This document shows positions 1 through 6,743 of a stretch of 19,370 nt of DNA, piece by piece; positions within the stretch are counted from its first letter, which is position 1, and each line of letters begins with the position of its first letter. The stretch covers positions 1 through 19,370 of the forward strand of contig CAYSIX010000056.1 of the NCBI GenBank assembly GCA_964431205.1, read 5' to 3'. The notes beneath the pieces were generated by a model. It had not been told where the DNA came from, searched no databases, and saw nothing but the letters and a program-made list of their open reading frames with translations. Made by a program: the position numbers and the translations under genes. Source of the DNA: CAYSIX01 sp964431205 (lineage in GTDB: Bacteria; Planctomycetota; Phycisphaerae; Phycisphaerales; Phycisphaeraceae).

Positions 1-54
1 TACGGCGGGAGAATGAAAGCGAGAGCGAGTTGGACTTGGACCTGTTCTGACCGG

Positions 55-996
55 CTATCCGCGTCGCGCACGTGCGCGCACGAGAGGTAGCCGTTTCCGT
101 CGGCGAGCCGCAAGCGTCATGACCAGCACAATCGCCGCCCCCGGCTCCGGTATCGCCGGCGGGCCGGCCGCCGCAAGTTCGCGTGACACGAAGCCAAATT
201 GGCTCTGCCAGATACCCAGGTCGAAGGCGTCCACGTCGCCGTCCCAATCAGCATCACCATCGCTGTTGGCGTTGCCTGGACCGTGGGCGAATTCCGATTG
301 CCACATGCCCAGGTCGAACGCGTCCACGTCGCCATCGAGGTTGAAGTCGGCACGTGAGATGGCATACGTCGCGTCCGAGCCTGCCCATGTCCCCTCGTCG
401 GATGAAACCCAAGCCCAGAAATCCCAATCAAAAGGCGTGAAATTCGCGGCCGGCAACGATGCGGATGTGCCTCGGGCGAACGCGATGTAGCCAAACCCGT
501 CCACATCGGCGAAGGTTTCGGCCGGCATGGAGAACGTGAGCGTCGTGCCGACAAGCGTGTACGGCAGGACTTGAGGGTCATAAGGCTCGATTGGGCTGTT
601 GAACGTCAACGGCCGCACTCTCAGTTCGGCCACTTGCGTCTCAATCGTGGCGAGGACTTCGCCCGCGAACACGTCGCCGGTGAGCACGTGGCCGTCCAAT
701 TCATAGCCGACGAAGGGACTGCCTGTGACCCCCTCGTACCCAAAGACCGATTGCTCAAAAAAGGGCCAAACGCCAAGCTCGCCGTCGATGTCGAGGTACA
801 GCTTGAAAGTGTCGAACGGCTCGCTCTTGCCCTCATCCACACGGTCAAACTCCGGGGGCCGGTCGAACGTGAAGCTGAAGTCCGCCCCGGTGTCGGTCCG
901 GGTCATGCTGTGCTCCACGATTCGGAGCTGGCCGGCGGAGACGGGCAGGGCGGCGAGACAGAGGCACGCGACGGCTGCGATGCGGATGCTGGACAT
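55..996 (-). CDS. PEP-CTERM protein with paired dockerin-like repeats, function unknown
   Basis: A 313-residue secreted protein. Residues 1-21 form a signal peptide (charged start, then AAVACLCLAALPVSA). Residues about 22-212 are an unrecognised, acidic and aromatic-rich, probably beta-rich domain. Two dockerin-like calcium loops follow, DFNLDGDVDAFDLGMWQ near 217 and DADWDGDVDAFDLGIWQ near 248, with the spacing of a type I dockerin pair. The C-terminus has IPEP (282-285), a hydrophobic stretch and an RRRKR basic end, which is the PEP-CTERM sorting signal recognised by exosortase. A GGAGG ribosome site lies 7 bases before the ATG. By family knowledge it would be exported, trimmed and attached at the surface, with calcium held by the DxDxDG loops. 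The same tag occurs on three proteins in the right half of the window, so this gene is host chromosome and not element cargo. The N-terminal domain gives no functional clue. Confidence 0.85.
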   Translation of the reverse strand: MSSIRIAAVACLCLAALPVSAGQLRIVEHSMTRTDTGADFSFTFDRPPEFDRVDEGKSEPFDTFKLYLDIDGELGVWPFFEQSVFGYEGVTGSPFVGYELDGHVLTGDVFAGEVLATIETQVAELRVRPLTFNSPIEPYDPQVLPYTLVGTTLTFSMPAETFADVDGFGYIAFARGTSASLPAANFTPFDWDFWAWVSSDEGTWAGSDATYAISRADFNLDGDVDAFDLGMWQSEFAHGPGNANSDGDADWDGDVDAFDLGIWQSQFGFVSRELAAAGPPAIPEPGAAIVLVMTLAARRRKRLPLVRARARRG

Positions 997-1386
997 GGCT
1001 GGTCCTCCGGGGTGCTACCCATCATAGCCGACATCGCGTGACTGTCAGCGGCGAGCCTGGACATCCCACGTCCCCGTACTCCAAGGCGGCCCAAACGCCG
1101 CGGAGCCGGACCACCGAGTCATGGCTGGGCTGCGGGTCCTCCGGGGCGGATGGCGGCCATGCGGGCAGGATACGGGCGGTCGAGAGCGCGAAATTCAACA
1201 TTTTTTGGGGGGGTGACATGACCTCGCACGGATAGAACCCAACCGGGTTGAGTCAACACGCGCCGAACAGCATAATGCACGGCATACGGGTAGCCAGCTA
1301 GCTACTGGCGCACGCCCGGAGCGAAGCGGCGGGACGCAATCCCCTCGCCGCCCGCTCCGGCGGCCCGACCACCGAGGGATTGCGCC
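997..1386. other. Gene-free stretch holding the left junction of the integrated element
   Basis: I see no credible gene here. It contains the ribosome site of the leftward PEP-CTERM gene, a T6G7 run near 1201, a small dyad AACCC-AACC-GGGTT just before the promoter at 1248, and the 5' leader of the gene at 1387. The left end of the element must lie in or near this stretch, but no clear copy of the tRNA-Ala 3' end is visible. The best matches are GGATAGAACCC at 1230-1240 (10 of 11 to the T-loop at 8810-8820) and GGAGCCG at 1102-1108. Confidence 0.5.
1248..1276 (+). promoter_or_regulatory. Sigma-70-type promoter for the gene at 1387, with a palindrome over the -35 box
   Basis: A -35 box TTGAGT (1248-1253), a 17-base spacer and a -10 box CATAAT (1271-1276, 5 of 6 to consensus). 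Transcription would start near 1283, giving a leader of about 100 bases. The -35 box lies within the perfect palindrome GTTGA-G-TCAAC (1247-1257), and a second dyad (AACCC/GGGTT) abuts it upstream. This layout suits repression by a DNA-binding protein, possibly one encoded by the element. Confidence 0.55.
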
Positions 1387-2334
1387 ATGTCCACCACCCA
1401 TACGGATGCTCCGGACGATTCGGTTCAAGTCTTGTCCGCGGCGGATTGCCGTGATGCGGTCATTCGCTTCGTGGAGGCCATTAGGGACATGCTGGCACAC
1501 CGAATCGCGCTGCGAAAAGAGATGAGTCGCGATGACCTATGGAATCTGATTGCCGACAATGCCGGCGTGCCGGATTGTGCCGTGGAGGTAATGGAGGTGT
1601 ATGCCGCTGTTCGTGAGGCGGTTGGCGGCAACCGTCTGCGAAGCCTGTTCCCCAAGATGGTGGAGCGATACGACGCCCTGTTGAAACTGATGATGAAAGC
1701 GTTGCAACCGCATGAGGTGGTGGCGCAGACGGCCGTGGCATTGGGATTGGATTATCACGACGCGGGATGCCTGTTTTGGGCCGCAGTCAATGAAGCGAGC
1801 GACGATGACTTCCGGCGCGCAGAAAACATTGCACATTGGCTCGAAGTCAAGCTCGACCGCGCTGAGGCGCTGGAAGCGCTCAAGGCTGCCGGGCGTGTGA
1901 GCACAAGTCAATCCCTCCAATCTGCCATAGAAGCCGGCGACCCGAGGGAGCAGGCCCAGACCGGTGAGCGGGGCGCGGACGAGCCGGACGACTCGGGCTA
2001 CGTGGCAAGCCCGGCGGACCCAACCGCTTACGTCCCCGCGTCATGCATCATCGCGGAGCACTGCGACAACCTGCCGATCCCGATGACGCCCAAAGAACTG
2101 GCGAGGATTGTGGAGAACTATGGCACTAATCGCGTGCCATGGACACGACCGCTGAGCAAGACGACCGGCATGGCCGACCCACACCGCCGAAGCGTACACC
2201 TCGCCAAATGGATTGAATATGTCGAGCGGTTCACCGGCAAGCCACACACCGAAGATGATTGGCCCGACACCACTCCCAACGAAGTGGAGCGCCGCAAGGC
2301 TAAGGTGAAAGCGAAAAAGTCATTCCGAAAGTGA
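1387..2334 (+). CDS. Hypothetical protein, first gene of the element (possible cargo)
   Basis: A 315-residue soluble protein I do not recognise. It appears to have a helical N-terminal half (about 1-175), a hydrophilic linker (about 176-210, rich in D, E, G) and a C-terminal segment (about 215-300) beginning YVPASCIIAEHC and containing MTPKELARIVENYGTN, PWTRPLSK and RRSVHLAKW. The C-terminus is very basic (ERRKAKVKAKKSFRK). The TPKELARIVENYGTN...R pattern could be a helix-turn-helix-like DNA contact, but this is only an impression. There is no signal peptide or membrane segment. The ATG is preceded by GAGGGA at a suitable distance. The gene has its own promoter, is separated from the replication operon by about 190 bases, and is visibly less GC-rich than the following genes, which suggests a separate origin. 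Accessory cargo or a regulator are both possible. Confidence 0.75.
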   Translation: MSTTHTDAPDDSVQVLSAADCRDAVIRFVEAIRDMLAHRIALRKEMSRDDLWNLIADNAGVPDCAVEVMEVYAAVREAVGGNRLRSLFPKMVERYDALLKLMMKALQPHEVVAQTAVALGLDYHDAGCLFWAAVNEASDDDFRRAENIAHWLEVKLDRAEALEALKAAGRVSTSQSLQSAIEAGDPREQAQTGERGADEPDDSGYVASPADPTAYVPASCIIAEHCDNLPIPMTPKELARIVENYGTNRVPWTRPLSKTTGMADPHRRSVHLAKWIEYVERFTGKPHTEDDWPDTTPNEVERRKAKVKAKKSFRK

Positions 2335-2347
2335 CTCTCTCACTTTC
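2327..2347 (+). terminator. Perfect 8-base hairpin across the stop codon of the first element gene
   Basis: GAAAGTGA (2327-2334) pairs perfectly with TCACTTTC (2340-2347) around a CTCTC loop, and the TGA stop is the end of the left arm. The stem is A/T-leaning and no T-run follows, so it is not a textbook intrinsic terminator. It may end or protect the transcript, or be a protein-binding dyad. Confidence 0.35.
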
Positions 2348-2379
2348 CCTGCACTTCCCAATCTTGCCGGCTTTCGCCT

Positions 2380-2406
2380 GCAATCGCCGGTAATCGCCGC
2401 GATTGC
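2380..2406. repeat. 8-base inverted repeat between the first gene and the replication operon
   Basis: GCAATCGC (2380-2387) and GCGATTGC (2399-2406) are exact inverted copies 11 bases apart. They lie in the 193-base gap 2335-2527, which otherwise holds no gene. The dyad could be an operator or a second stem-loop behind the one at 2327. I see no convincing promoter in this gap, so the operon may depend on read-through from 1248. Confidence 0.4.
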
Positions 2407-2527
2407 CCGGCGTCGCCACTTTCGGCGCACACCCCATTGGAGGCGTGGTGGTGGGATGGTCGCGTCCGTCGTGTGAAGACGGGCGGCGAGGGCCGCCGGC
2501 ACGCCGGGCGACAGACCGGAGTGCATC

Positions 2528-2788
2528 GTGATGATGACGACCCCGACCCCGACCGCCGAGGCCATCGGCGGGGCCGAGCGAGCACGGCCCGAGCTGCTTG
2601 ATGTCCGAGGCGTCGCGGCGCTGCTCAATACGTCGGTGCGGACTGTCTACCGCTTGAGCGACGCCGGCCGGATGCCGCGGCCCGTCCGGCTCGGCGCGCT
2701 GGTGCGTTGGCAGCGTCGGACCCTCATGGAATGGCTGGATGCCGGTTGCCCACCCTGTCGCCGCGCCGTGGCAGGGGGTGGGCGATGA
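2528..2788 (+). CDS. AlpA/excisionase-type helix-turn-helix protein
   Basis: An 86-residue protein. After a poorly conserved 20-residue start, residues 22-75 form a MerR-like winged helix of the AlpA/HTH_17 type: LLDVRGVAALLNTSVRTVYRL, then AGRMPRPVRLG, then WQRRTLMEWL. The helix-turn-helix is at about 28-45 and the R-x-G-x-x-VRW wing follows. Such proteins are the transcription activators or excisionases (AlpA, Vis, Xis) of P4-like satellites and integrative elements. The start is GTG at 2528 or ATG at 2531; GGAG (2518-2521) fits either. The stop overlaps the next start by four bases (ATGA at 2785-2788), indicating translational coupling and one operon. A role in excision or in switching on the replication operon is inferred from the family and the position. 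Confidence 0.8.
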   Translation: MMMTTPTPTAEAIGGAERARPELLDVRGVAALLNTSVRTVYRLSDAGRMPRPVRLGALVRWQRRTLMEWLDAGCPPCRRAVAGGGR

Positions 2789-3207
2789 GTGTGTTACCCC
2801 TTCCCCTTCCCCGCACCGTAGGCCGCGCCGTCGGTGAGGCGCGACGCGACGCGGCTCACGCGCTACTTCTGGCCTGGCGCGGCGTGACGATACGCCGGGC
2901 CCAGCGGGCGCTCCTGCAACGCCTGCTCGTGGCTGATACCGCGACGGTTGACGACGTACGCGCCGAGGTGGACCTGCCCGAGGGTGTGAACCCCGTCTGC
3001 TTCGGAGCGGCCCCCGGCGCGCTGGCCAAGGCCGGCATCATCGCCGCCGACGGGTTCGCCCGCACGTCGCGGCCCGTCGGTCACGCCCGACCTGTCACCG
3101 TGTGGCGGCTCACCGACCGCGCCGCCGCGCTGCGATGGCTGGCGGCCAACCGCGACCTGCCCGACCCCGACTGCGAATCGGGGCCGGGCGCTGACACGAA
3201 CGACTGA
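2785..3207 (+). CDS. Small winged-helix-like protein of unknown function
   Basis: A 140-residue protein starting at the ATG inside the ATGA overlap with the AlpA-like gene. Residues about 25-115 look like a winged helix: a helical part (RRAQRALLQRLLVADTATVDDVRAEVDLPEGVNP), then the conserved-looking CFGAAPGALAKAGII and a strand/wing ending RPVTVWRLTDRAAALRWLA. I have the impression that similar proteins (CFGxxPGxLxxAGII) recur in replication regions of planctomycete and actinobacterial mobile elements, but no function comes with them. The tail DPDCESGPGADTND is acidic. Its place between the excisionase-like and single-strand-binding genes points to replication or its control. DNA binding is an inference; no catalytic motif is visible. 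Confidence 0.7.
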   Translation: MSVLPLPLPRTVGRAVGEARRDAAHALLLAWRGVTIRRAQRALLQRLLVADTATVDDVRAEVDLPEGVNPVCFGAAPGALAKAGIIAADGFARTSRPVGHARPVTVWRLTDRAAALRWLAANRDLPDPDCESGPGADTND

Positions 3208-3222
3208 TTGACCCGTTGACCC

Positions 3223-3254
3223 GGCCGGGGCGGCGTACCAGCGCCGTTCCGGCC
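3223..3254 (+). other. GC-rich stem-loop in the only sizeable gap of the replication operon
   Basis: GGCCGG (3223-3228) pairs with CCGGCC (3249-3254), and inside it GGCG (3232-3235) pairs with CGCC (3242-3245) around TACCAG. It sits in the 70-base gap between the winged-helix gene and the SSB-like gene and could attenuate, stabilise or process the message. Confidence 0.4.
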
Positions 3255-3277
3255 ACTACCGATAGGACGCTTACACC

Positions 3278-3916
3278 ATGAAACATGATACACAGGGCGC
3301 GACGCCGCGCCGCAAACTGTCCGACATACTCGCCGGCTCGACGGATTCGCTCCGTCGTCAATGGGATTCGACCAAGGCCGCCGATGACTTTCGACCGCTG
3401 CCGACCGGCACGTACACGGCACACGTGCAGGCCGTTGAGCTGTTCAATGCCCGAACCGGCACGGCCGGCATCAAAGTGACATTCAAAGTCGCTGAGGGCG
3501 AGCACGTCGGCAGGCTGGTTTGGCACGACCTTTGGCTCACGCCGGCGGCGCTGCCACAGACCAAACGCGATTGCTTGAAGCTCGGGCTCGATTCCATCGA
3601 CAAGCTGGAGTCGGCGAGCATCGAGCCCGGCCGCATCCGCTGCCGCGTCCGTGTCGCGCTGCGGCGAGACGATGACGGAACCGAACACAACAAGGTCCGC
3701 GGCTTCGACGTGTTGGGCGTCGACGACCCGCCGAGCGTCGATGACCCGGACTTCCCGCCGGACACGCCGGCCGAGACGGTCGAAGACGACGCCGTGCCGG
3801 TGGACGCCGCCGCGACGGACGAAGCGGAAGCGGAAGACGCGGCCGGCGACAACGGACAAGGCGCGCTCATCAAGTCTTCCGTCCGCCCGCGCTGGGCGAT
3901 GGAGGTGGGGCAATGA
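3278..3916 (+). CDS. DUF669-type phage single-stranded DNA-binding-like protein
   Basis: A 212-residue protein. Residues 36-145 match the DUF669 pattern of phage and element proteins near replication genes: PLPTGTYTAHVQAVEL, GIKVTFKVAEGEHVGRLVWHDLWL and RCRVRVALRRDDDGTEHNKVRGF, consistent with an OB-like beta fold. Residues about 148-190 are a long acidic disordered tail (DDPPSVDDPD, then E/D-rich to EDAAGD), the usual protein-docking tail of single-strand-binding proteins. Unusually, 20 more residues with a basic/aromatic patch (VRPRWAMEVGQ) follow. It overlaps the primase start by four bases (ATGA at 3913). The expected role is to coat single-stranded DNA made by the element's helicase. DUF669 is named as of unknown function, and the SSB role is inferred from fold, tail and neighbours. 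Confidence 0.75.
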   Translation: MKHDTQGATPRRKLSDILAGSTDSLRRQWDSTKAADDFRPLPTGTYTAHVQAVELFNARTGTAGIKVTFKVAEGEHVGRLVWHDLWLTPAALPQTKRDCLKLGLDSIDKLESASIEPGRIRCRVRVALRRDDDGTEHNKVRGFDVLGVDDPPSVDDPDFPPDTPAETVEDDAVPVDAAATDEAEAEDAAGDNGQGALIKSSVRPRWAMEVGQ

Positions 3917-5154
3917 GCGCCTATGGGTTTCGCATCGTCGGACCCTGTACCAGCGAGCGCCGTCTAGTGGACCATGCTCGGGCGTTCGCGGCCTATTGCG
4001 CCGCGGACGCCCGAGCCGGCGTCGAATGTGAAAGCTACCTGTCCGCGTTCACCTTCGGCGATGCGTTCCGCGACCACCAGTGCGCCACCGGCTCGACCAA
4101 AGGTTATGCCGGCCCTTGCGGCGGCTCGTGGTTGTGGTTCGATATCGACCGGGACGATTCGGCGGGTGGCATCGACGCCGCGTTACGTGACGCTCGGACG
4201 CTGGCCGTCCAGCTCGGCGAACGCTTCGCCGTCGCCGACGACGGGTTGCTCGCTTTCTACAGCGGTTCCAAGGGCTTTCACATGGGTTTGCCCCTCGACG
4301 GTTTCACCCCCGAGCCGGGACTGCTATTCCACCGTGTCGCCCGGCGACTCGCCGGGGACGTGGCCGAGGCCGCCGGCGTCGCTATCGACACCGGCGTTTA
4401 TGACCGGGTTCGCGCATTCAGAGCCCCCAATAGCCGGCACCCCAAGACCGGCAGACACAAGCGCCGGCTGAGCGTCGATGAACTACTGCACCTGCCGGCG
4501 GCTCGCATCGTGGAGTTGGCCGGCGAGCCTGAGCCCTTCGACCTGCCGGACGCGACCGATACGCGATGCGGGCCGGAGTTGCCGGCGGCGTGGCATGACG
4601 CGACCGAGCGGGTTCGGCAAGAGGCGGAAGCGGAAACCGAGCGCCGCAAGGCCATCGCCAGCGGCGACGCGACTGCGCGGCTGAACCGCTCGACAATGGA
4701 CTATCTGCGCGAAGGCGCTTCGGTCGGCGACCGGCACCGCCTGTTGTTTTCGGCGTCGGCGAACCTGGCGGAGTGCGGCGCGACGCTCCACCTTTGCCGT
4801 GAGCTGTTGGTCGAGGCGGCGTTGGATTCGGGGCTGCCGCCGGCTGACGTGGAGCGGCAAATCCGCTGCGGCTATGAGCACGTTGTCTCAGGCCGCCCGT
4901 CCGGTGGCGGTCTCGACGCTGGCGATGTGCAGGTACGCGATGAACTCCACGCGGTCGGACGGGCTGCCGTCGGCGTCAGGGTGGACCACGACCAGCGCGG
5001 ACTTGGCCAGACTGGCCATCTCGGGATGATGAATCTCAAAGGTCTCACCGCCGCTCGTATTGACCCGCAGCGGCTCGAAGGGTCGGCGGCTGAGCATGTC
5101 CCGCAGAGCGTCGGCGTTCATACGCCCCATTCTACACCGGGGGTGGGACCATGA
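3913..5154 (+). CDS. Archaeo-eukaryotic-type (AEP) DNA primase
   Basis: A 413-residue protein. The AEP core lies in residues about 1-185. The metal motif is WFDID (75-79, Asp77 and Asp79), then SGSKGFHMG (117-125, Ser119-x-x-x-His123). A likely third acid is Asp159, and RAFRAPNSRHPKTGRHK (167-183) supplies the basic nucleotide-binding residues. Residues about 230-325 are helical, like the C-terminal domains of element primases. Residues 326-413 look unlike a primase tail: this DNA encodes, on the other strand, a conserved-looking small protein (4888-5130). The frame nevertheless runs to an ATGA overlap with the helicase start, so the stop position appears to be maintained. No helicase is fused; it is supplied by the next gene. 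Expected role: priming element DNA replication. Confidence 0.85.
   Translation: MSAYGFRIVGPCTSERRLVDHARAFAAYCAADARAGVECESYLSAFTFGDAFRDHQCATGSTKGYAGPCGGSWLWFDIDRDDSAGGIDAALRDARTLAVQLGERFAVADDGLLAFYSGSKGFHMGLPLDGFTPEPGLLFHRVARRLAGDVAEAAGVAIDTGVYDRVRAFRAPNSRHPKTGRHKRRLSVDELLHLPAARIVELAGEPEPFDLPDATDTRCGPELPAAWHDATERVRQEAEAETERRKAIASGDATARLNRSTMDYLREGASVGDRHRLLFSASANLAECGATLHLCRELLVEAALDSGLPPADVERQIRCGYEHVVSGRPSGGGLDAGDVQVRDELHAVGRAAVGVRVDHDQRGLGQTGHLGMMNLKGLTAARIDPQRLEGSAAEHVPQSVGVHTPHSTPGVGP
4888..5130 (-). CDS. Small planctomycete-type conserved hypothetical protein, antisense within the primase 3' end
   Basis: An 80-residue protein on the opposite strand, wholly inside the end of the primase gene. 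It reads MNADALRDMLSRRPFEPLRV, then SGGETFEIHHPEM, SALVVV and YLHIASVE. This pattern (M-x-A-D-x-L-R-x-M-L, RPFEPLRV, a-V-x-HPE, L-H-I) is one I recognise from many short uncharacterised proteins of planctomycetes and related bacteria. That match, and not just an open frame, is why I call it real. The second ATG at 5121 fits the family start better than the one at 5130. No signal peptide or membrane segment is present. The function is unknown. It is the only minus-strand gene inside the element, so it probably arrived as a separate insertion. Confidence 0.65.
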   Translation of the reverse strand: MGRMNADALRDMLSRRPFEPLRVNTSGGETFEIHHPEMASLAKSALVVVHPDADGSPSDRVEFIAYLHIASVETATGRAA

Positions 5155-6098
5155 CGACGGGAAACTACACCACGGCCGCCGACGTGTTGGATGATTGGCG
5201 CGATGACCTGTTGAGCGGCAAGGCTCCGACGCTTTATCCCATCGGCACCGGCGCGCTCGGCCGCATCGAGGTCGGGCCCGGACTCGTCACGCTCATCGGC
5301 GGAGCCCCCGGAGCCGGCAAGACGGCTTTCACCATGCAGGCGACGATAGACGCGCTGCGCATGACGCCGACGCTGCGGGCGCTGGTCGCCAACGTGGAAA
5401 TGCCGCCGGCCGTGCTGCTCGACCGTCAGCTCGCACGGCTTTCGGGGGTGGAGTTGACTGCGATTCGGTATCGCCGGCTCACCGCCGAACATGCGGACCG
5501 GGTGGACCAAGCGCTGAGCACGCTGGCGGCGGTCGCCGAGCGGCTGTGTTTCCTGCGGCCACCTTTTGATTTGGCCAACGTCGCTGCTGCGGCCGATGAC
5601 TTCGACGCGGGGCTGCTGGTGTTGGACTATATCCAGCGTATCGCTCCGCCCGGCGAGCACGAGCACGACCGAGGCCGCGTGAATGTCACGATGGACTACC
5701 TTCGCCAGTTCGCCGACGCCGGCGCGGCGGTGATTGCGGTTTCCGCCGTCGGCCGGACACGCGACGCCAAAGGCCGCTCGTCGTACACCGGCGGCGGGCT
5801 GAACCTCGCCAGTTTTCGTGAGTCGAGCGAGCTGGAGTACGGCGCGGATGATGCGTTCATTCTGCACGCGACGCCGGGGGATTCGGATGGCGAGTTGGTC
5901 AGCCTCAAGCACCTCAAATCGCGGCACGGCGAGTGCCGGTCCCTGACGCTCCGATTCGATGGTACTAGCCAGCGGTTCGACCCCGAGCCGGACGCCGAGC
6001 CGACGCCGGCACCGGCCGAGAAGGCGAAGCTTAAGTCGGCGCTGGCGTCACTCTGGCAGCGGACGCCGGCAGCCGGGGAGGATGATGACCATGTATGA
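5151..6098 (+). CDS. DnaB-like replicative helicase (RecA-fold domain only)
   Basis: A 315-residue protein. It has Walker A GGAPGAGKT (50-58), the DnaB-type segment VANVEMP (79-85) after the first strand, Walker B LLVLDYIQRI (155-164), and the VSAVGR segment (198-202) where DnaB has its sensor. RESSELEYGADDAFIL (223-238) matches the DnaB E-S-x-x-L-E-y-x-A-D motif, and LKHLKSRHGECRSLTLRFD (252-270) matches the end of the fold. The usual N-terminal primase-binding domain of DnaB is missing: only about 40 residues precede the ATPase core, much less than the roughly 450 residues of chromosomal DnaB. It starts at an ATGA overlap with the primase and overlaps the next gene by eight bases. It probably unwinds element DNA beside the primase and SSB-like protein. 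Confidence 0.85.
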   Translation: MTTGNYTTAADVLDDWRDDLLSGKAPTLYPIGTGALGRIEVGPGLVTLIGGAPGAGKTAFTMQATIDALRMTPTLRALVANVEMPPAVLLDRQLARLSGVELTAIRYRRLTAEHADRVDQALSTLAAVAERLCFLRPPFDLANVAAAADDFDAGLLVLDYIQRIAPPGEHEHDRGRVNVTMDYLRQFADAGAAVIAVSAVGRTRDAKGRSSYTGGGLNLASFRESSELEYGADDAFILHATPGDSDGELVSLKHLKSRHGECRSLTLRFDGTSQRFDPEPDAEPTPAPAEKAKLKSALASLWQRTPAAGEDDDHV

Positions 6099-6537
6099 GG
6101 GGCGAATCATCCCGGTTGGGGGCGAGTTCCCCCCGATGGAGCCGCGACCGCCGAGGCGAGCCGAAGCGGACGCCGGCGATAACGGTCGCGCCGCAGCCCG
6201 CCCCAAACGCCCCAAGCGGTCGAGGTCGAACGCTCGGGCCGGCGCGGTCCGCCAGCGGTTCGCGCTCCTGAACGCCTTCCTCGACCTGGCGCTGCCGCAC
6301 CTGACACGGGCCGAGGCTGCCGCATGGTTGCTGCTGTATCGCCACGCCAAGCCTGACGGCATCGCGACGGCGAGCGTCGCGGACCTGGCACGGCGGACCG
6401 GTTGTGATGAATCGGCCATCAGACGGGCCCTCAAGCGGCTGCGGGAGAACGGCCTTGTCGAGCGAATCAAGCGCGGCAGCCTTGCCGGCGGGCCGTCGGT
6501 ATGGCGGCTGACCACCCCGAAGGGAGGCGCAACGTGA
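6091..6537 (+). CDS. Winged helix-turn-helix protein, possible replication initiator or regulator
   Basis: A 148-residue protein. The start is taken at ATG 6091, 9 bases after GGGGAGG and overlapping the helicase stop (ATGTATGA). The N-terminus (1-52) is disordered and strongly basic (RPKRPKRSRSNAR). Residues 60-142 are a winged helix: LTRAEAAAWLLLYRHAKPDGIATASVADLARRTGCDES, the recognition helix AIRRALKRLRENGLVERIKRG, and a wing ending GPSVWRLT. This fold occurs in MarR-like regulators and in the DNA-binding part of plasmid and phage initiators. The gene lies immediately before the repeat array at 6561-6683, the usual place for an initiator next to its iterons. That role is inferred from position and is not shown by the protein sequence. 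Confidence 0.75.
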   Translation: MYEGRIIPVGGEFPPMEPRPPRRAEADAGDNGRAAARPKRPKRSRSNARAGAVRQRFALLNAFLDLALPHLTRAEAAAWLLLYRHAKPDGIATASVADLARRTGCDESAIRRALKRLRENGLVERIKRGSLAGGPSVWRLTTPKGGAT

Positions 6538-6560
6538 AGGGCATCGACGCCGGTCATAGC

Positions 6561-6683
6561 GCGCATGTACGCCCGCTTTCAAACCGGGCGTGTACGCCCG
6601 CTCACTGTAGGCGTGTACGCCCGCTATCACAGTACCCTACGGGTACACATAGACCCGTCGGGTTACATGCTGCGCATGTACCC
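6561..6683. repeat. Array of TGTAC direct repeats and dyads: possible origin or operator cluster
   Basis: TGTACGCCCGCT occurs three times, at 6566-6577, 6591-6602 and 6614-6625 (periods 25 and 23). A related TGTACCCGCGG starts at 6677 and an inverted GGGTACACAT lies at 6641-6650. The array is also a chain of dyads: GGGCGT-GT-ACGCCC (6586-6599), GGCGT-GT-ACGCC (6610-6621), GTACCC-TAC-GGGTAC (6632-6646), ACCCG-T-CGGGT (6653-6663) and TACATGC-TGC-GCATGTA (6664-6680). It fills most of the only non-coding gap between the winged-helix gene and the repressor. Iterons of a replication origin and operators of the repressor promoter are both plausible. Confidence 0.7.
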
Positions 6684-6708
6684 GCGGGCCAAAAGACAGA
6701 ATCCGATG

Positions 6709-6737
6709 TTGACTCCGCCGGCGAACAATGGTATAAG
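6709..6737 (+). promoter_or_regulatory. Strong promoter for the repressor gene; transcript probably leaderless
   Basis: TTGACT (6709-6714), a 17-base spacer and TATAAG (6732-6737), each 5 of 6 to consensus. The expected start of transcription, about seven bases on, is 6744, which is the A of the repressor ATG. No ribosome-binding site precedes that ATG, so the message would have no leader, as for lambda cI from its maintenance promoter. The dyad at 6664-6680 ends 28 bases upstream of the -35 box. Confidence 0.7.
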
Positions 6738-6743
6738 AATGCC

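Noticed and set aside
6561..6683. Possible CRISPR array
   Set aside because: Repeats are only about 12-14 bases, spacing is 23-25 bases in total, units diverge, and no cas gene is near.
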